Shown here: positions 17,334 to 25,345 of the stretch, one piece after another
Layout of the letters: each line of letters starts with the position of its first letter
How positions within the stretch are numbered: the first letter of the stretch is position 1
NCBI RefSeq assembly: GCF_046159835.1
Contig: NZ_JBJXCY010000002.1
Span: forward strand, 496,001 to 560,000
Direction of reading: 5' to 3'
From: JACKJK01 sp046159835
Lineage (GTDB): Bacteria > Pseudomonadota > Alphaproteobacteria > Rhizobiales > Tepidamorphaceae
DNA length: 64,000 nucleotides
Translations under genes and position numbers: made by a program
The notes under the pieces: generated by a model
Told to the model about the DNA's origin: nothing
What the model saw: only the letters and a program-made list of their open reading frames with translations
The model's database searches: none

Positions 17334-18077
17334 ATGTCCGTGACCGGCGCGGAGCGCGATGCGCGCACTGCAAGCGACAGCACCCGACGCGACACAGCAG
17401 CCATTGCCGACGAGGCGCCCCACCTGCTGGTGGTGGACGACGACCGGCGCATCCGCACGTTGCTGTCGCGCTACCTCAGCGAAAACGGCTACCGCATCAC
17501 CACCGCCGACAATTCCGCCGCCGCGCGCGAACGCCTGCGCGGTCTCGCCTTCGATCTCATCATTCTCGACGTGATGATGCCCGGTGAGAGCGGCATGGAC
17601 CTGGCGCGCAGCCTGCGCGAGACCAATGAAGTGCCGATCCTCATGCTCACAGCACGCGCGGAAACCGAAAGCCGCATCGAGGGACTGGAAGCCGGCGTCG
17701 ACGATTACCTGCCCAAGCCGTTCGAGCCGCGCGAACTGCTGCTGCGCGTTGCCGCCATCCTGCGGCGCGGCATGCAGGAGCCGAGCCCGGCGGAAATGCT
17801 GCGCTTCGGCCCATTCTGCTTCGACATGGCCCGCAAGGAACTGCTGCTGGGCGAGGAAACCGTGAAGCTGACCGACCGCGAGAAGGAGTTCCTCGCGATC
17901 TTTGCCGCAGCCCCGAACGAGACGATCCCGCGCGTGGACCTCGCGGGCGAGGATGCCAGCGAGCGCGCCGTCGACGTGCAGATCAACCGTCTGCGCCGCA
18001 AGATCGAGAAGGACCCGACCAACCCGGTCATCCTCCAGACGGTGCGCGGCATAGGCTATCGGCTCAACGTGAGTTAG
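17334..18077 (+). CDS. OmpR-type response regulator, PetR-like
   Basis: 247 residues. The receiver domain has the acidic cluster LLVVDDDRR (D35-D37), the phospho-acceptor D79 in FDLIILDVMMPG, Thr in MLTARAE and Lys128 in YLPKPF. The C-terminal winged helix carries ERAVDVQINRLRRKIEKDPTNPVILQTVRGIGYRL, an OmpR/PhoB DNA-binding domain. An extra N-terminal stretch of about 28 residues precedes the receiver. It is flanked by a MarR regulator and a histidine kinase that starts 37 bases later, its likely partner. Confidence 0.92.
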   Translation: MSVTGAERDARTASDSTRRDTAAIADEAPHLLVVDDDRRIRTLLSRYLSENGYRITTADNSAAARERLRGLAFDLIILDVMMPGESGMDLARSLRETNEVPILMLTARAETESRIEGLEAGVDDYLPKPFEPRELLLRVAAILRRGMQEPSPAEMLRFGPFCFDMARKELLLGEETVKLTDREKEFLAIFAAAPNETIPRVDLAGEDASERAVDVQINRLRRKIEKDPTNPVILQTVRGIGYRLNVS

Positions 18078-18114
18078 GCTGGCGCTTCACTCAAGGGCGC
18101 GGCGCAACACACTG

Positions 18115-19557
18115 ATGGTATCCCTCAACGACACCGGCAGCAGCAAGGCCGGCAGGCCAAGAAGCCCGCTGCGCACGGGGCGGCACCTGTTCCGCCGCAC
18201 GCTGCGCTACGTGCGCTCGCGCCCCGGCATAAGCCACGTGCTCGACTTCATGTCGCGCCAGATGCCCAAGGGCCTCTATGCGCGCGCCCTGCTCATCATC
18301 ATCACGCCGGTTGTCGTGCTGCAGTCCGTGGTCGCCTATGTCTTCATGGAGCGCCACTGGCAAACCGTGACATGGCGGCTGTCGTCCATGGTGACGCAGG
18401 AAGTCGCCGCGATCATCGATGTCTACGAGAGCTATCCGCAGGACCCTGATCTCGTCGCCCTGACGCGTATCGCCAACGACCGGCTGGGTTTGACCGTCAC
18501 CTTCCTGCCGCCGGGGCCCTTGCCGCCTGCCACCGAGAAGCCGTTCTTCTCGCTGCTGGACCAGACCCTGTCGCAGGAGATTTCGCGCCAAATCGGCCGC
18601 CCCTTCTGGATCGACACGGTCGGCAATTCCAAGCTCGTCGAAATCCGCATCCGGCTGGAAAATGCCGTGCTGCGCGTCTTTGCCCGCCGCAGCCAGACCT
18701 ACGCGTCGAATTCGCACATCTTCATCGCGTGGATGGTGGGCACATCGCTGGTGCTGGTGGCCGTCGCGCTCATCTTCATGCGCAACCAGATCAAGCCGAT
18801 CCAGAAACTCGCCGACGCGGCGGAATCCTTCGGCAAGGGCCGAGACGTCCCAAAGGACTTCAAGCCGTCCGGCGCGCGCGAGGTCCGGCGCGCGGCGGCA
18901 GCCTTCGTGCTGATGCGCGAGCGCATCGAGCGCCAGATCGAGCAGCGCACGACGATGCTCGCCGGCGTGAGCCACGACCTGCGCACCGTTCTCACCCGAT
19001 TTAAGCTGCAACTGGCACTCAACGGCAACCGAGAGGATGTCGCCGACCTGACCCGCGACGTCGACGAGATGCAGCACATGCTGGAGGACTATCTGGCCTT
19101 TGCGCGCGGCGACACCGGCGAACAGTCGGCCCGCATCGACATTGCCGACCTGTTCGAGGAACTGAAGGACGATGCCGAGCGCCTCGGGCACCACACGGAA
19201 GTCTCCTTCCGCGGGCATCCGGCTGTCGTCGTCAAGCCGAACGCCTTCAAGCGCTGCCTGTCGAACCTTGTCGCCAACGCGGTGCGCTTCGGCGACAACA
19301 TCCGCATTTCCGGCAAGCGCGATGCCGACTGGCTGACGGTGCACGTGGATGATGACGGGCCGGGCATCCCCGAGGACGAGCGTGAGGCCGTCTTCAAGCC
19401 GTTCTACCGGCTCGACGATGCCCGCAACCAGGATATCGGCGGAACCGGACTTGGCCTTGCTATCGCGCAGGACATCGCCCGCGCACACGGAGGCGAGGTC
19501 ACGCTCGACGAGTCGCCGCTGGAAGGCCTGCGCGCGACGGTGCGCATTCCCGTCTGA
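18115..19557 (+). CDS. Sensor histidine kinase (EnvZ-like)
   Basis: 480 residues. Transmembrane helices at about 58-80 and 211-231 enclose a periplasmic sensor of about 130 residues. A HAMP domain follows (IKPIQKLADAAESFGKG), then the DHp box GVSHDLRTVLTRFKLQL with phospho-acceptor H287, and a HATPase domain with N (SNLVANAVRFG), G1 (DDGPGIP), F (FKPFYRL) and G2 (GGTGLGLAI) boxes. The Pro usual in HDLRTPLT is Val (V292). It phosphorylates the upstream response regulator by inference from adjacency. The stop TGA is immediately followed by the stop of convergent csaA. Confidence 0.93.
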   Translation: MVSLNDTGSSKAGRPRSPLRTGRHLFRRTLRYVRSRPGISHVLDFMSRQMPKGLYARALLIIITPVVVLQSVVAYVFMERHWQTVTWRLSSMVTQEVAAIIDVYESYPQDPDLVALTRIANDRLGLTVTFLPPGPLPPATEKPFFSLLDQTLSQEISRQIGRPFWIDTVGNSKLVEIRIRLENAVLRVFARRSQTYASNSHIFIAWMVGTSLVLVAVALIFMRNQIKPIQKLADAAESFGKGRDVPKDFKPSGAREVRRAAAAFVLMRERIERQIEQRTTMLAGVSHDLRTVLTRFKLQLALNGNREDVADLTRDVDEMQHMLEDYLAFARGDTGEQSARIDIADLFEELKDDAERLGHHTEVSFRGHPAVVVKPNAFKRCLSNLVANAVRFGDNIRISGKRDADWLTVHVDDDGPGIPEDEREAVFKPFYRLDDARNQDIGGTGLGLAIAQDIARAHGGEVTLDESPLEGLRATVRIPV

Positions 19558-19917
19558 TCAGAACAGACGGCCGCCCTTGGGCACCTGCTTGTCCGGGCGC
19601 GCCAGCACCACTTCGCCGTTCTCGTCAGGAAAGCCCAGCACCAGGATCTCGGACATGAACTTGCCGATCTGGCGCGGCGGGAAGTTGGTCACCGCCATCA
19701 CCTGCTTGCCGATCAGTTCTTCCGGCGCGTAGTGCACGGTGATCTGGGCGGACGACTTCTTGACGCCCAGCGGTTCGCCGAAATCCACCCACAGCTTGAT
19801 TGCGGGCTTGCGCGCCTCCGGAAACGGCTGCGCATCGACGATCACGCCCGCGCGCACATCGACTTTCAGGAAATCGTCAAACCCGATCTCCGCTGAAGGC
19901 TCGCTGGAATGGCTCAT
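19558..19917 (-). CDS. csaA: CsaA-type tRNA-binding domain protein
   Basis: 119 residues consisting of one tRNA-binding OB fold (EMAP/Trbp111-like). FDDFLKVDVRAGVIVDAQPFPEARKPAIKLWVDFGEPLGVKKSSAQIT and QVMAVTNFPPRQIGKFMSEILVLGFPD match CsaA, a dimeric protein linked to protein export in Bacillus and shown to bind tRNA. Length is normal. It stands tail-to-tail with the histidine kinase with no bases between the two stop codons, and lies 63 bases downstream of the TetR gene. Confidence 0.9.
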   Translation of the reverse strand: MSHSSEPSAEIGFDDFLKVDVRAGVIVDAQPFPEARKPAIKLWVDFGEPLGVKKSSAQITVHYAPEELIGKQVMAVTNFPPRQIGKFMSEILVLGFPDENGEVVLARPDKQVPKGGRLF

Positions 19918-19980
19918 GTCTCGTCTCCCGCATTCGGCTGTCTGTCGCGCGGGATTTGAAACGGAGCGGGAAGCAGATGT

Positions 19981-20742
19981 CTAGTGCGGGCCGCCGGTCC
20001 ACGGCTCGTCGCGCTCGTCCGCCTCGCCATACGGGTCATCACCGTCGCGCGGCTCGCCGTAGGGGTCGTCGTAATTCGCGTCGTCGTATTCCGCGCGCGC
20101 CCGCTCCCGCAGACCGGCGATGACGGAGCCGACCATTCCGGCAAGCCGGAAGCCTGAACCCATCGAGCGCATCACCTGTTCACCGTCGCGAAGCGCACGG
20201 TCGAGCGCGGCCATGGTGCGGGCAAGACCTTCATCCCTGTCGCGCAGAAAGACCGGCAGCGTGCGCGCCATGACGAAGACCAGCCCCTGCGCGCGGATCG
20301 TGCCCATGCGGCCGGTCGTGCCGATCCCGGCAGATTCCAGCATCCATGTCATGGAGCGGCGGGCCTGTGCGTTGAACCCGGCAATCGCCAGCGGGTCGCG
20401 GCGATAGGCTTTGGCGATGGAGCGCAGTGCCGCGCGGTAGGGCTTCATGGCCTCGAAGCGGCGCATCAGCACGTCGAACAGCCGGTCGCGCGCAGGCTCA
20501 TCCGCCATTTCGGGGTCGTTGCCGTCGAGAACGGCCTGGTCGATCCGCCGCACGAAGCCACCCAGCACCGCGCTCTTGGAGTCGAAGACGCCGCGCATCT
20601 GCGACAGCGTCACGCCTGCCTCAGCTGCGATGTCAGACAACCGCACGCTGGACCACGGCTGGCGCTCGGCAAGGCGCATCGCCCCATCGACGATGCTGTC
20701 GGCAAGGTCGGCCTTGTTCGGGGTCTCGTTCGGGCTGCTCAT
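19981..20742 (-). CDS. TetR-family regulator with acidic repeat tail
   Basis: 253 residues. The start ATG at 20742 has GGAG six bases upstream; an ATG 12 bases earlier is less likely. The N-terminal HTH is LADSIVDGAMRLAERQPWSSVRLSDIAAEAGVTLSQMRGVFDSKSAVL. The ligand domain is alpha-helical. The last 45 residues are unusual: rich in Asp, Tyr, Gly and Glu, with the unit DDPYGE twice (YDDPYGEPRDGDDPYGEADE), likely disordered. It sits between proC and csaA, all on the minus strand. The target and ligand are unknown. Confidence 0.82.
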   Translation of the reverse strand: MSSPNETPNKADLADSIVDGAMRLAERQPWSSVRLSDIAAEAGVTLSQMRGVFDSKSAVLGGFVRRIDQAVLDGNDPEMADEPARDRLFDVLMRRFEAMKPYRAALRSIAKAYRRDPLAIAGFNAQARRSMTWMLESAGIGTTGRMGTIRAQGLVFVMARTLPVFLRDRDEGLARTMAALDRALRDGEQVMRSMGSGFRLAGMVGSVIAGLRERARAEYDDANYDDPYGEPRDGDDPYGEADERDEPWTGGPH

Positions 20743-20815
20743 GTATCGCTCCACGTCGCTGGCTTCGCGAGGTTAGCCCCGCGCGAGCCTCAACGGAAGA
20801 AATACGCCTTGCCGG

Positions 20816-21634
20816 TCAGCCGGCAAGCTCGCAGGAACGTTTTGCCGCAGCCGCGACCGCGCGTTTCAGCAAGTCGCCCATGGCCGGTTCGTCCATCAGG
20901 ACCGACAGCGCAGCAGCCGTCGTGCCGTTGGGAGAAGTGACGTTCTGGCGAAGAGTCGCAGGATCAAGGTCGGAGCGATGCAGCAGTTCCCCTGCCCCGG
21001 TCACGGTCTGGCGCGCAAGCTGGGCGGCGAGGTCTTCCGGCAAACCGGCAGCGACGCCGGCCTTCGCCAGCACCTCGGCCAGCAGGAAGACATATGCCGG
21101 GCCGGACCCGGAAACGGCGGTCACCGCATCCATCAGGCCCTCGTCGTCGATCTCGGCAACGTCGCCGATAGCCGACATCAGCGCCCGCGCCGCCTCGACC
21201 TGCCCGGCGGAGACATGCGCGTTGGGACATAGCACGGACATGCCGCGTCCGACGGATGCGGGCGTGTTCGGCATGACGCGGATGATCGGCTGGCCATCTG
21301 CGAAGTGACCGCCGAGCTTGTCCAGCGTCGGCCCTGCGATCACCGAGACAATCAGCGTGTCCGGGTCGACATGGGGCACCACCCCCGGCGCAACCTTGTC
21401 CAGCATCTGCGGTTTCACCGCGATGACGGCGATATCGGGTTTCGCCTCGCTCGGTTCCGGGTTGAGCGAAATGCCGTGCTTGTCGATCAGCGCGGCCATG
21501 CGCTCCGGCGGGCCTGGATCGCGCACGGTGACGGCGGACGGTGGCAACCCTCCGTCCAACCACCCCTGAAGCATGGCGCCGCCCATCTGGCCGGCACCAA
21601 CGAGAAGAACCGTACCCGCGTCTTTCAGGCTCAT
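20816..21634 (-). CDS. proC: Pyrroline-5-carboxylate reductase
   Basis: 272 residues; last step of proline synthesis, reducing P5C with NAD(P)H. It has the Rossmann motif VLLVGAGQMGGAMLQGWL, the IAVKPQMLDKV strand, RVMPNTPASVGRGM and the family signature AVSGSGPAYVFLLAEVLAKAGVAAGLP followed by GELLHRSDLDPATLRQNVTSPNGTT. The start is the ATG that overlaps the ybjN stop (ATGA), which gives the normal length; an open frame further upstream is only the shadow of ybjN. Confidence 0.95.
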   Translation of the reverse strand: MSLKDAGTVLLVGAGQMGGAMLQGWLDGGLPPSAVTVRDPGPPERMAALIDKHGISLNPEPSEAKPDIAVIAVKPQMLDKVAPGVVPHVDPDTLIVSVIAGPTLDKLGGHFADGQPIIRVMPNTPASVGRGMSVLCPNAHVSAGQVEAARALMSAIGDVAEIDDEGLMDAVTAVSGSGPAYVFLLAEVLAKAGVAAGLPEDLAAQLARQTVTGAGELLHRSDLDPATLRQNVTSPNGTTAAALSVLMDEPAMGDLLKRAVAAAAKRSCELAG

Positions 21635-22128
21635 GCTTCGCCGACGGTCTCGAACAGCGCGGCGTCGAGGGCTTCTTCCGGCGTCTTGCCGGCCCACACC
21701 ACGAACTGGAACGCCTGGAAGTAGCGCTCGCAGGCTTCCACCGCAAATTCCAGCAGCGCCTCGCACTGGCGCTCTGAGGCATCCGCCCCGGCCAGCGGCA
21801 GGGCTTGCCGGAAGATGATGACGCCTTCCTTGGCCCACAGGTCGAAATGGCCGACCCAGAGTTGCTCGTTGATCCGAGCCACCAGTTCGCCGGCTTCGCG
21901 AACGCGGGTATCGGGCACCTTCAGGTCGAAGGCGCAGGCGATGTGCAGGGCTTCCAGGTCCGACATCCACGTGTAGGAGACGTGATAGTCGGTCCAGCGT
22001 CCGTCGACGCTGATGGTGATCTCGTGATCACCGGACCGATCGAAGGCCCAGTCGTTGCTGGACGCGATCGTCTCGACGGTATCGACAGGGTTGTTCAGGC
22101 GGTCGGCTTCGATATCAACGAAGGCCAT
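21631..22128 (-). CDS. YbjN domain-containing protein
   Basis: 165 residues, cytoplasmic. The fold is that of the YbjN/CesT-like sensory-transduction family: NPVDTVETIASSNDWAFDRSGDHEITISVDGRWTDYHVSYTWMSDLEALHIACAFDLKVP, then ELVARINEQLWVGHFDLWAKEGVIIFRQALPL. GAGGTAG lies just before the ATG at 22128. The stop overlaps the proC start, so the two are translationally coupled. E. coli YbjN influences motility and stress; the role here is unknown. A CtrA-like site and a terminator-like hairpin lie upstream. Confidence 0.88.
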   Translation of the reverse strand: MAFVDIEADRLNNPVDTVETIASSNDWAFDRSGDHEITISVDGRWTDYHVSYTWMSDLEALHIACAFDLKVPDTRVREAGELVARINEQLWVGHFDLWAKEGVIIFRQALPLAGADASERQCEALLEFAVEACERYFQAFQFVVWAGKTPEEALDAALFETVGEA

Positions 22129-22185
22129 GGGACTACCTCGCTCGGTCGGGTGGAAGGGTGGATTTGCGTGGGTGCCCGGTCCAAC

Positions 22186-22211
22186 AAAAAACGCCGGCAG
22201 AGGGGCCGGCG
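22186..22211 (-). terminator. Rho-independent terminator upstream of ybjN (minus strand)
   Basis: CGCCGGC (22192-22198) pairs with GCCGGCG (22205-22211) around a 6-base loop. On the minus strand the stem is followed by six U and then GUUGG. It ends either a long 3' UTR of the ubiK-like gene or a separate short transcript; see the finding. Confidence 0.7.
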
Positions 22212-22444
22212 CCGATCGCACGCCTTGCGCGCAGTCTGACAGCACGAAGCTGTGCCATATGTGAACCGAATCGCGTCATGGGGCCAATATATCGTGCCCT
22301 TTTTGCGTTGCACCACCGATTGTGGGGTCGCAAAGGTTAACGAGGCCTTAACGAATCGTGTCGCTGTGGAAAGATCGGCGGGTGCAAGGCAGCGCCCGCA
22401 AGGAAGGTGTGGATAGGTTCGATTTCTGTCGCCGCAGCCGGCGG
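22212..22444 (-). ncRNA. Possible small RNA or leader with CtrA-like promoter
   Basis: This 233-base stretch has no credible gene. On the minus strand it holds a CtrA-like box (22351-22337) and TATATT (22291-22286) as a possible -10. About 75 bases later comes the terminator at 22211-22186. A short RNA of about 95 bases would fit. The existence of a transcript is inference. Confidence 0.3.
22337..22351. promoter_or_regulatory. CtrA-like binding site TTAA-N7-TTAA
   Basis: TTAA at 22337-22340 and TTAA at 22348-22351 with exactly seven bases between, matching the alphaproteobacterial cell-cycle regulator CtrA consensus. It lies in the gap between ubiK-like and ybjN, in an otherwise GC-rich region. 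Confidence 0.5.
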
Positions 22445-22726
22445 TCAGACCTTGGCCTTGCCGCGACCGCTGGCGGGTTTCGAAGCGCCGTCTTCCAGCG
22501 CCGCGATACGCGCTGCAAGCCGCGCATTTTCCTCGCGCGCTTCCTGCGCCATCAGCTTCACCGCCTCGAATTCCTCGCGGCTCACCACCTCAAGCTCGTT
22601 CAGCACGCGCTCGGCCTGCGAGCGCATGAAGGTATCGACCTCGGTGCGCGCGCCGCGCGCCATGCCGGCGGCATCGGTCATCAGCTTGGCAAGATCGTCG
22701 AGAAGGCGGTTCGAAGTGTGCGTCAT
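22445..22726 (-). CDS. UbiK/BMFP-family accessory protein
   Basis: 93 residues, almost entirely helical: LLDDLAKLMTDAAGMARGARTEVDTFMRSQAERVLNELEVVSREEFEAVKLMAQEAREENARLAARIAALE, ending in a basic Lys/Arg tail. This is the BMFP (YqiC) family; UbiK in gammaproteobacteria supports aerobic ubiquinone synthesis with UbiJ, and Brucella BMFP has membrane-fusogenic activity. The pattern of an amphipathic helix plus C-terminal coiled coil fits both. It precedes the DUF3147/lgt region and is probably cytoplasmic and membrane-associated. Confidence 0.85.
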   Translation of the reverse strand: MTHTSNRLLDDLAKLMTDAAGMARGARTEVDTFMRSQAERVLNELEVVSREEFEAVKLMAQEAREENARLAARIAALEDGASKPASGRGKAKV

Positions 22727-22834
22727 GTTACCTGGCTCTCCTGGCGCAAATCACGCGCGCCCCAGCGAGTTCGGAGAATGGGGCGTTGCCCCGTTCAATT
22801 CAAGTGCACCATCCGCATTGGGTGAACGGCTGGC

Positions 22835-23185
22835 TTACAGGCGGATGCCGATGCGCGGCCCGAGCCAGACCATCGTCATGTAGAGCGCGATGGTGAGGAC
22901 GCAGCCGGCCGCCATCGCCACCCAGAAGTTGATCCCTGCGCGCAGCAGGACCGGGATGAGCAGAAACATCGGCAGCGAGGGAATGACGAACCAGAACGTC
23001 GCGCCCGCATGTTCAGCCAGCCGCTCCGTGTCGCCGGTGTCGCGCCAGAGCCAGATCATCCCCAGCAGCGAAACCAGCGGCAGCGAGGCGACCAGCGCGC
23101 CGAGGCCGGGGCTGCGGCGGGCGATTTCCGAAACCGCCGCCACGATGATCCCGGACAGGGCCGCCTTGATGAACAGGTAGAGCAT
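22835..23185 (-). CDS. DUF3147 inner-membrane protein
   Basis: 116 residues with four predicted transmembrane helices (about 3-20, 29-46, 63-82, 89-108). The pattern FIKAALSGIIVAAVSEIARRSPGLGALVASLPLVSLLGMIWLWRDTGD is that of the DUF3147 family, whose function is unknown. It is divergent from lgt, and lies 108 bases upstream of the ubiK-like gene on the same strand. Confidence 0.85.
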   Translation of the reverse strand: MLYLFIKAALSGIIVAAVSEIARRSPGLGALVASLPLVSLLGMIWLWRDTGDTERLAEHAGATFWFVIPSLPMFLLIPVLLRAGINFWVAMAAGCVLTIALYMTMVWLGPRIGIRL

Positions 23186-23340
23186 CGGCGCTCCTCTCGC
23201 AGCCGCCTCACGCGGCGCTGCCGGACGATGCTACCGGCACTCCGGCACATCGTGAAGCACCCGCGCGCCCGGATCGGCCTTGACTTCGCCGCGCCTGCCG
23301 CGCACGAACCGGGCGTGTCCCACCCATACCGGTGCGCCCA

Positions 23341-24174
23341 ATGAGCCTTTTTGCGATCCCGTTTCCGGCCATCGATCCGATTGCCATTGAGATCGGCCCG
23401 TTCGCCGTCCGCTGGTACGCGCTCGCCTATATCGGCGGCATCCTGGCCGGCTGGTGGTACGCGCTGCGGCTCGTCAGCAACCAGCGCCTATGGGGTCCGG
23501 CGGGTTCGCCGCTGACGCCCAAACACGTCGACGATTTCCTGCTGTTCGCGACCGTCGGCCTGATCCTTGGCGGTCGGCTCGGCTTCGTCTTCTTCTACCA
23601 GCCTGATCATTACCTCGCGAACCCCGGCGACATCCTCAAGGTGTGGGAAGGCGGCATGGCCTTCCACGGCGGCTTCATCGGCTTCCTGCTCGCCGTTGGC
23701 CTGTTCTCGTGGTGGCGCAACATCTCGCCGTTCTCACTGGGCGATATCTGCGGCGCTGTGGTGCCCATCGGGTTGTTCTTCGGGCGGCTCGCCAACTTCG
23801 CCAACGGCGAATTGTGGGGCCGCGTCAGCGACGTCCCCTGGGCGATGGTGTTTCCCGGTGCAGGCGACGAACCGCGCCACCCAAGCCAGCTCTACCAGGC
23901 CTGTCTCGAAGGCGTGCTGCTGTTCATCGCGCTGCGCATCGTGACGCATCACCTCCTCGGCCTGCGCAGGCCCGGCGTTGCATCCGGCGTCTTCATCGCG
24001 GGCTACGGCCTGGCGCGCATCATCGGCGAGCAGTTCCGCCAGCCCGACGCCTATATCGGGTTCCTCTGGGGCGGCCTGACGATGGGCATTCTCCTGTCGG
24101 TGCCGATGGTCATGCTCGGTGTCGGCATTGCCGTCTGGGCTTGGAACCGTCCCCCGCGCACCGTTGCCGAATGA
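23341..24174 (+). CDS. lgt: Prolipoprotein diacylglyceryl transferase
   Basis: 277 residues, polytopic inner-membrane enzyme. It transfers diacylglycerol from phosphatidylglycerol to the lipobox Cys of prolipoproteins, such as those predicted at 5836 and 27339. Motifs: RWYALAYIGGILAGWWYA near the N-terminus, GGRLGFVFFYQ, WEGGMAFHGGFIGFL with the essential His, and the Lgt signature GRLANFANGELWGR, followed by PRHPSQLYQACLEG. The ATG is used rather than an in-frame GTG nine bases upstream. The stop overlaps the next start (ATGA). Confidence 0.96.
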   Translation: MSLFAIPFPAIDPIAIEIGPFAVRWYALAYIGGILAGWWYALRLVSNQRLWGPAGSPLTPKHVDDFLLFATVGLILGGRLGFVFFYQPDHYLANPGDILKVWEGGMAFHGGFIGFLLAVGLFSWWRNISPFSLGDICGAVVPIGLFFGRLANFANGELWGRVSDVPWAMVFPGAGDEPRHPSQLYQACLEGVLLFIALRIVTHHLLGLRRPGVASGVFIAGYGLARIIGEQFRQPDAYIGFLWGGLTMGILLSVPMVMLGVGIAVWAWNRPPRTVAE

Positions 24175-25283
24175 CAGCATCGAACGGCATGACGGGCGAC
24201 ACGACTCCGCTGGAAGCGATCCTCAAACAAGAGATCGCCGAACGCGGCCCGATCCCCGTCAGCAGGTTCATGGCCCGCGCGCTCGGCGACCCGGTCCACG
24301 GCTACTACACGACCGCCAACCCCTTCGGCACCGAAGGCGACTTCACCACCGCACCAGAGATCAGCCAGCTGTTCGGAGAGATCCTCGGCGCGTGGCTGGT
24401 GCAGATGGCGACCGCAATCGGCGCGTCTGCACCCGGTGAGCGCATCGCGATGGTGGAGCTTGGACCAGGACGCGGCACGCTCATGGCCGATATCGTCCGC
24501 GTCGCCCAGCTTCGCCCCGAGATCGACGCGCGCCTCGACGTGCATCTCGTCGAAATGAGCCCGCGCCTGCGCGAGATACAGGCGAAGACGATCGCCGCGA
24601 GCCGCCCGGACCGCCCCGCGCCCACTTTCCACGACACGATAGACACGGTCCCCGCGCTGCCGCTGGTGCTGGTCGCCAACGAGTTCTTCGATGCCCTGCC
24701 AATCGAACAGGTGGTGATGGGCGAGGATGGCTGGAATCGCCGCATGGTCGCGCTGGAAGATGGCGCGCTGGTCTTCGCGAATGGTGAAAAGGTTGCCATC
24801 ACCGCGGACATTCCCGGTGCCGAACCCGGCGTGATCCTCGAAACCTGCCCGGCCGCCCATGCCATCACCACGAAGATCGCGACACGCATGACGAAGCATC
24901 CCGGCGCCGGCGTCATCATCGACTACGGCTACGAACGCATGGCCGTAGGCGACACCTTGCAGGCCCTGCGGCACCACGCTCCTTGCGGCGTGCTGGAGCA
25001 TGTCGGCCAGGCCGACATCACGGCCCATGTCTGTTTTGCCAATCTCGGCCACGCGGCGATGTCGGTCGGCGCGCAGGCGTTCGGCCCGATGACGCAGACG
25101 CAGTTCCTAGGCGAGCTTGGCATCGCCCAGCGCGCCGAGGCCATCATCCGGCGCAACCCGCAAAAGCGCGGCGAGGTGGAAACCGCCCTCGCCCGCCTGA
25201 CCTCGCCGGATGCCATGGGATCGCTGTTCAAGGTGATGGCGCTCATCAGCCCCGGGCCGGACGCGCCGCCGCCATTCGTCTGA
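24171..25283 (+). CDS. NDUFAF7/MidA-type SAM-dependent methyltransferase
   Basis: 370 residues. The family includes mitochondrial NDUFAF7, which dimethylates an arginine in a complex I subunit. Signature segments: IPVSRFMARALGDPVHGYYTT, GDFTTAPEISQLFGEILGAWLVQMA, the SAM-binding ELGPGRGTLMADIVR, LVEMSPRLREIQ and ANEFFDALPIEQ. Near the C-terminus IIDYGYE and CGVLEHVGQADITAHVCF are also conserved. The ATG overlaps the lgt stop, giving the expected N-terminus; longer open frames upstream are shadows of lgt. Role in respiratory complex I assembly is inferred from the family. Confidence 0.9.
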   Translation: MTASNGMTGDTTPLEAILKQEIAERGPIPVSRFMARALGDPVHGYYTTANPFGTEGDFTTAPEISQLFGEILGAWLVQMATAIGASAPGERIAMVELGPGRGTLMADIVRVAQLRPEIDARLDVHLVEMSPRLREIQAKTIAASRPDRPAPTFHDTIDTVPALPLVLVANEFFDALPIEQVVMGEDGWNRRMVALEDGALVFANGEKVAITADIPGAEPGVILETCPAAHAITTKIATRMTKHPGAGVIIDYGYERMAVGDTLQALRHHAPCGVLEHVGQADITAHVCFANLGHAAMSVGAQAFGPMTQTQFLGELGIAQRAEAIIRRNPQKRGEVETALARLTSPDAMGSLFKVMALISPGPDAPPPFV

Positions 25284-25345
25284 GACAGCCCGCGCGCCCG
25301 CCTTTGCCGGTTGACGGAACAAGGCGATGCAAGCAACGTCCGGCC

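Noticed and set aside
21634..21970. Upstream extension of the proC reading frame
   Set aside because: The frame is open only because it shadows ybjN. The ATG overlapping the ybjN stop gives the standard ProC N-terminus.
22400..22444. tRNA-like T-arm sequence (GGTTCGAT)
   Set aside because: No matching acceptor stem, D-arm or anticodon stem could be found around it.
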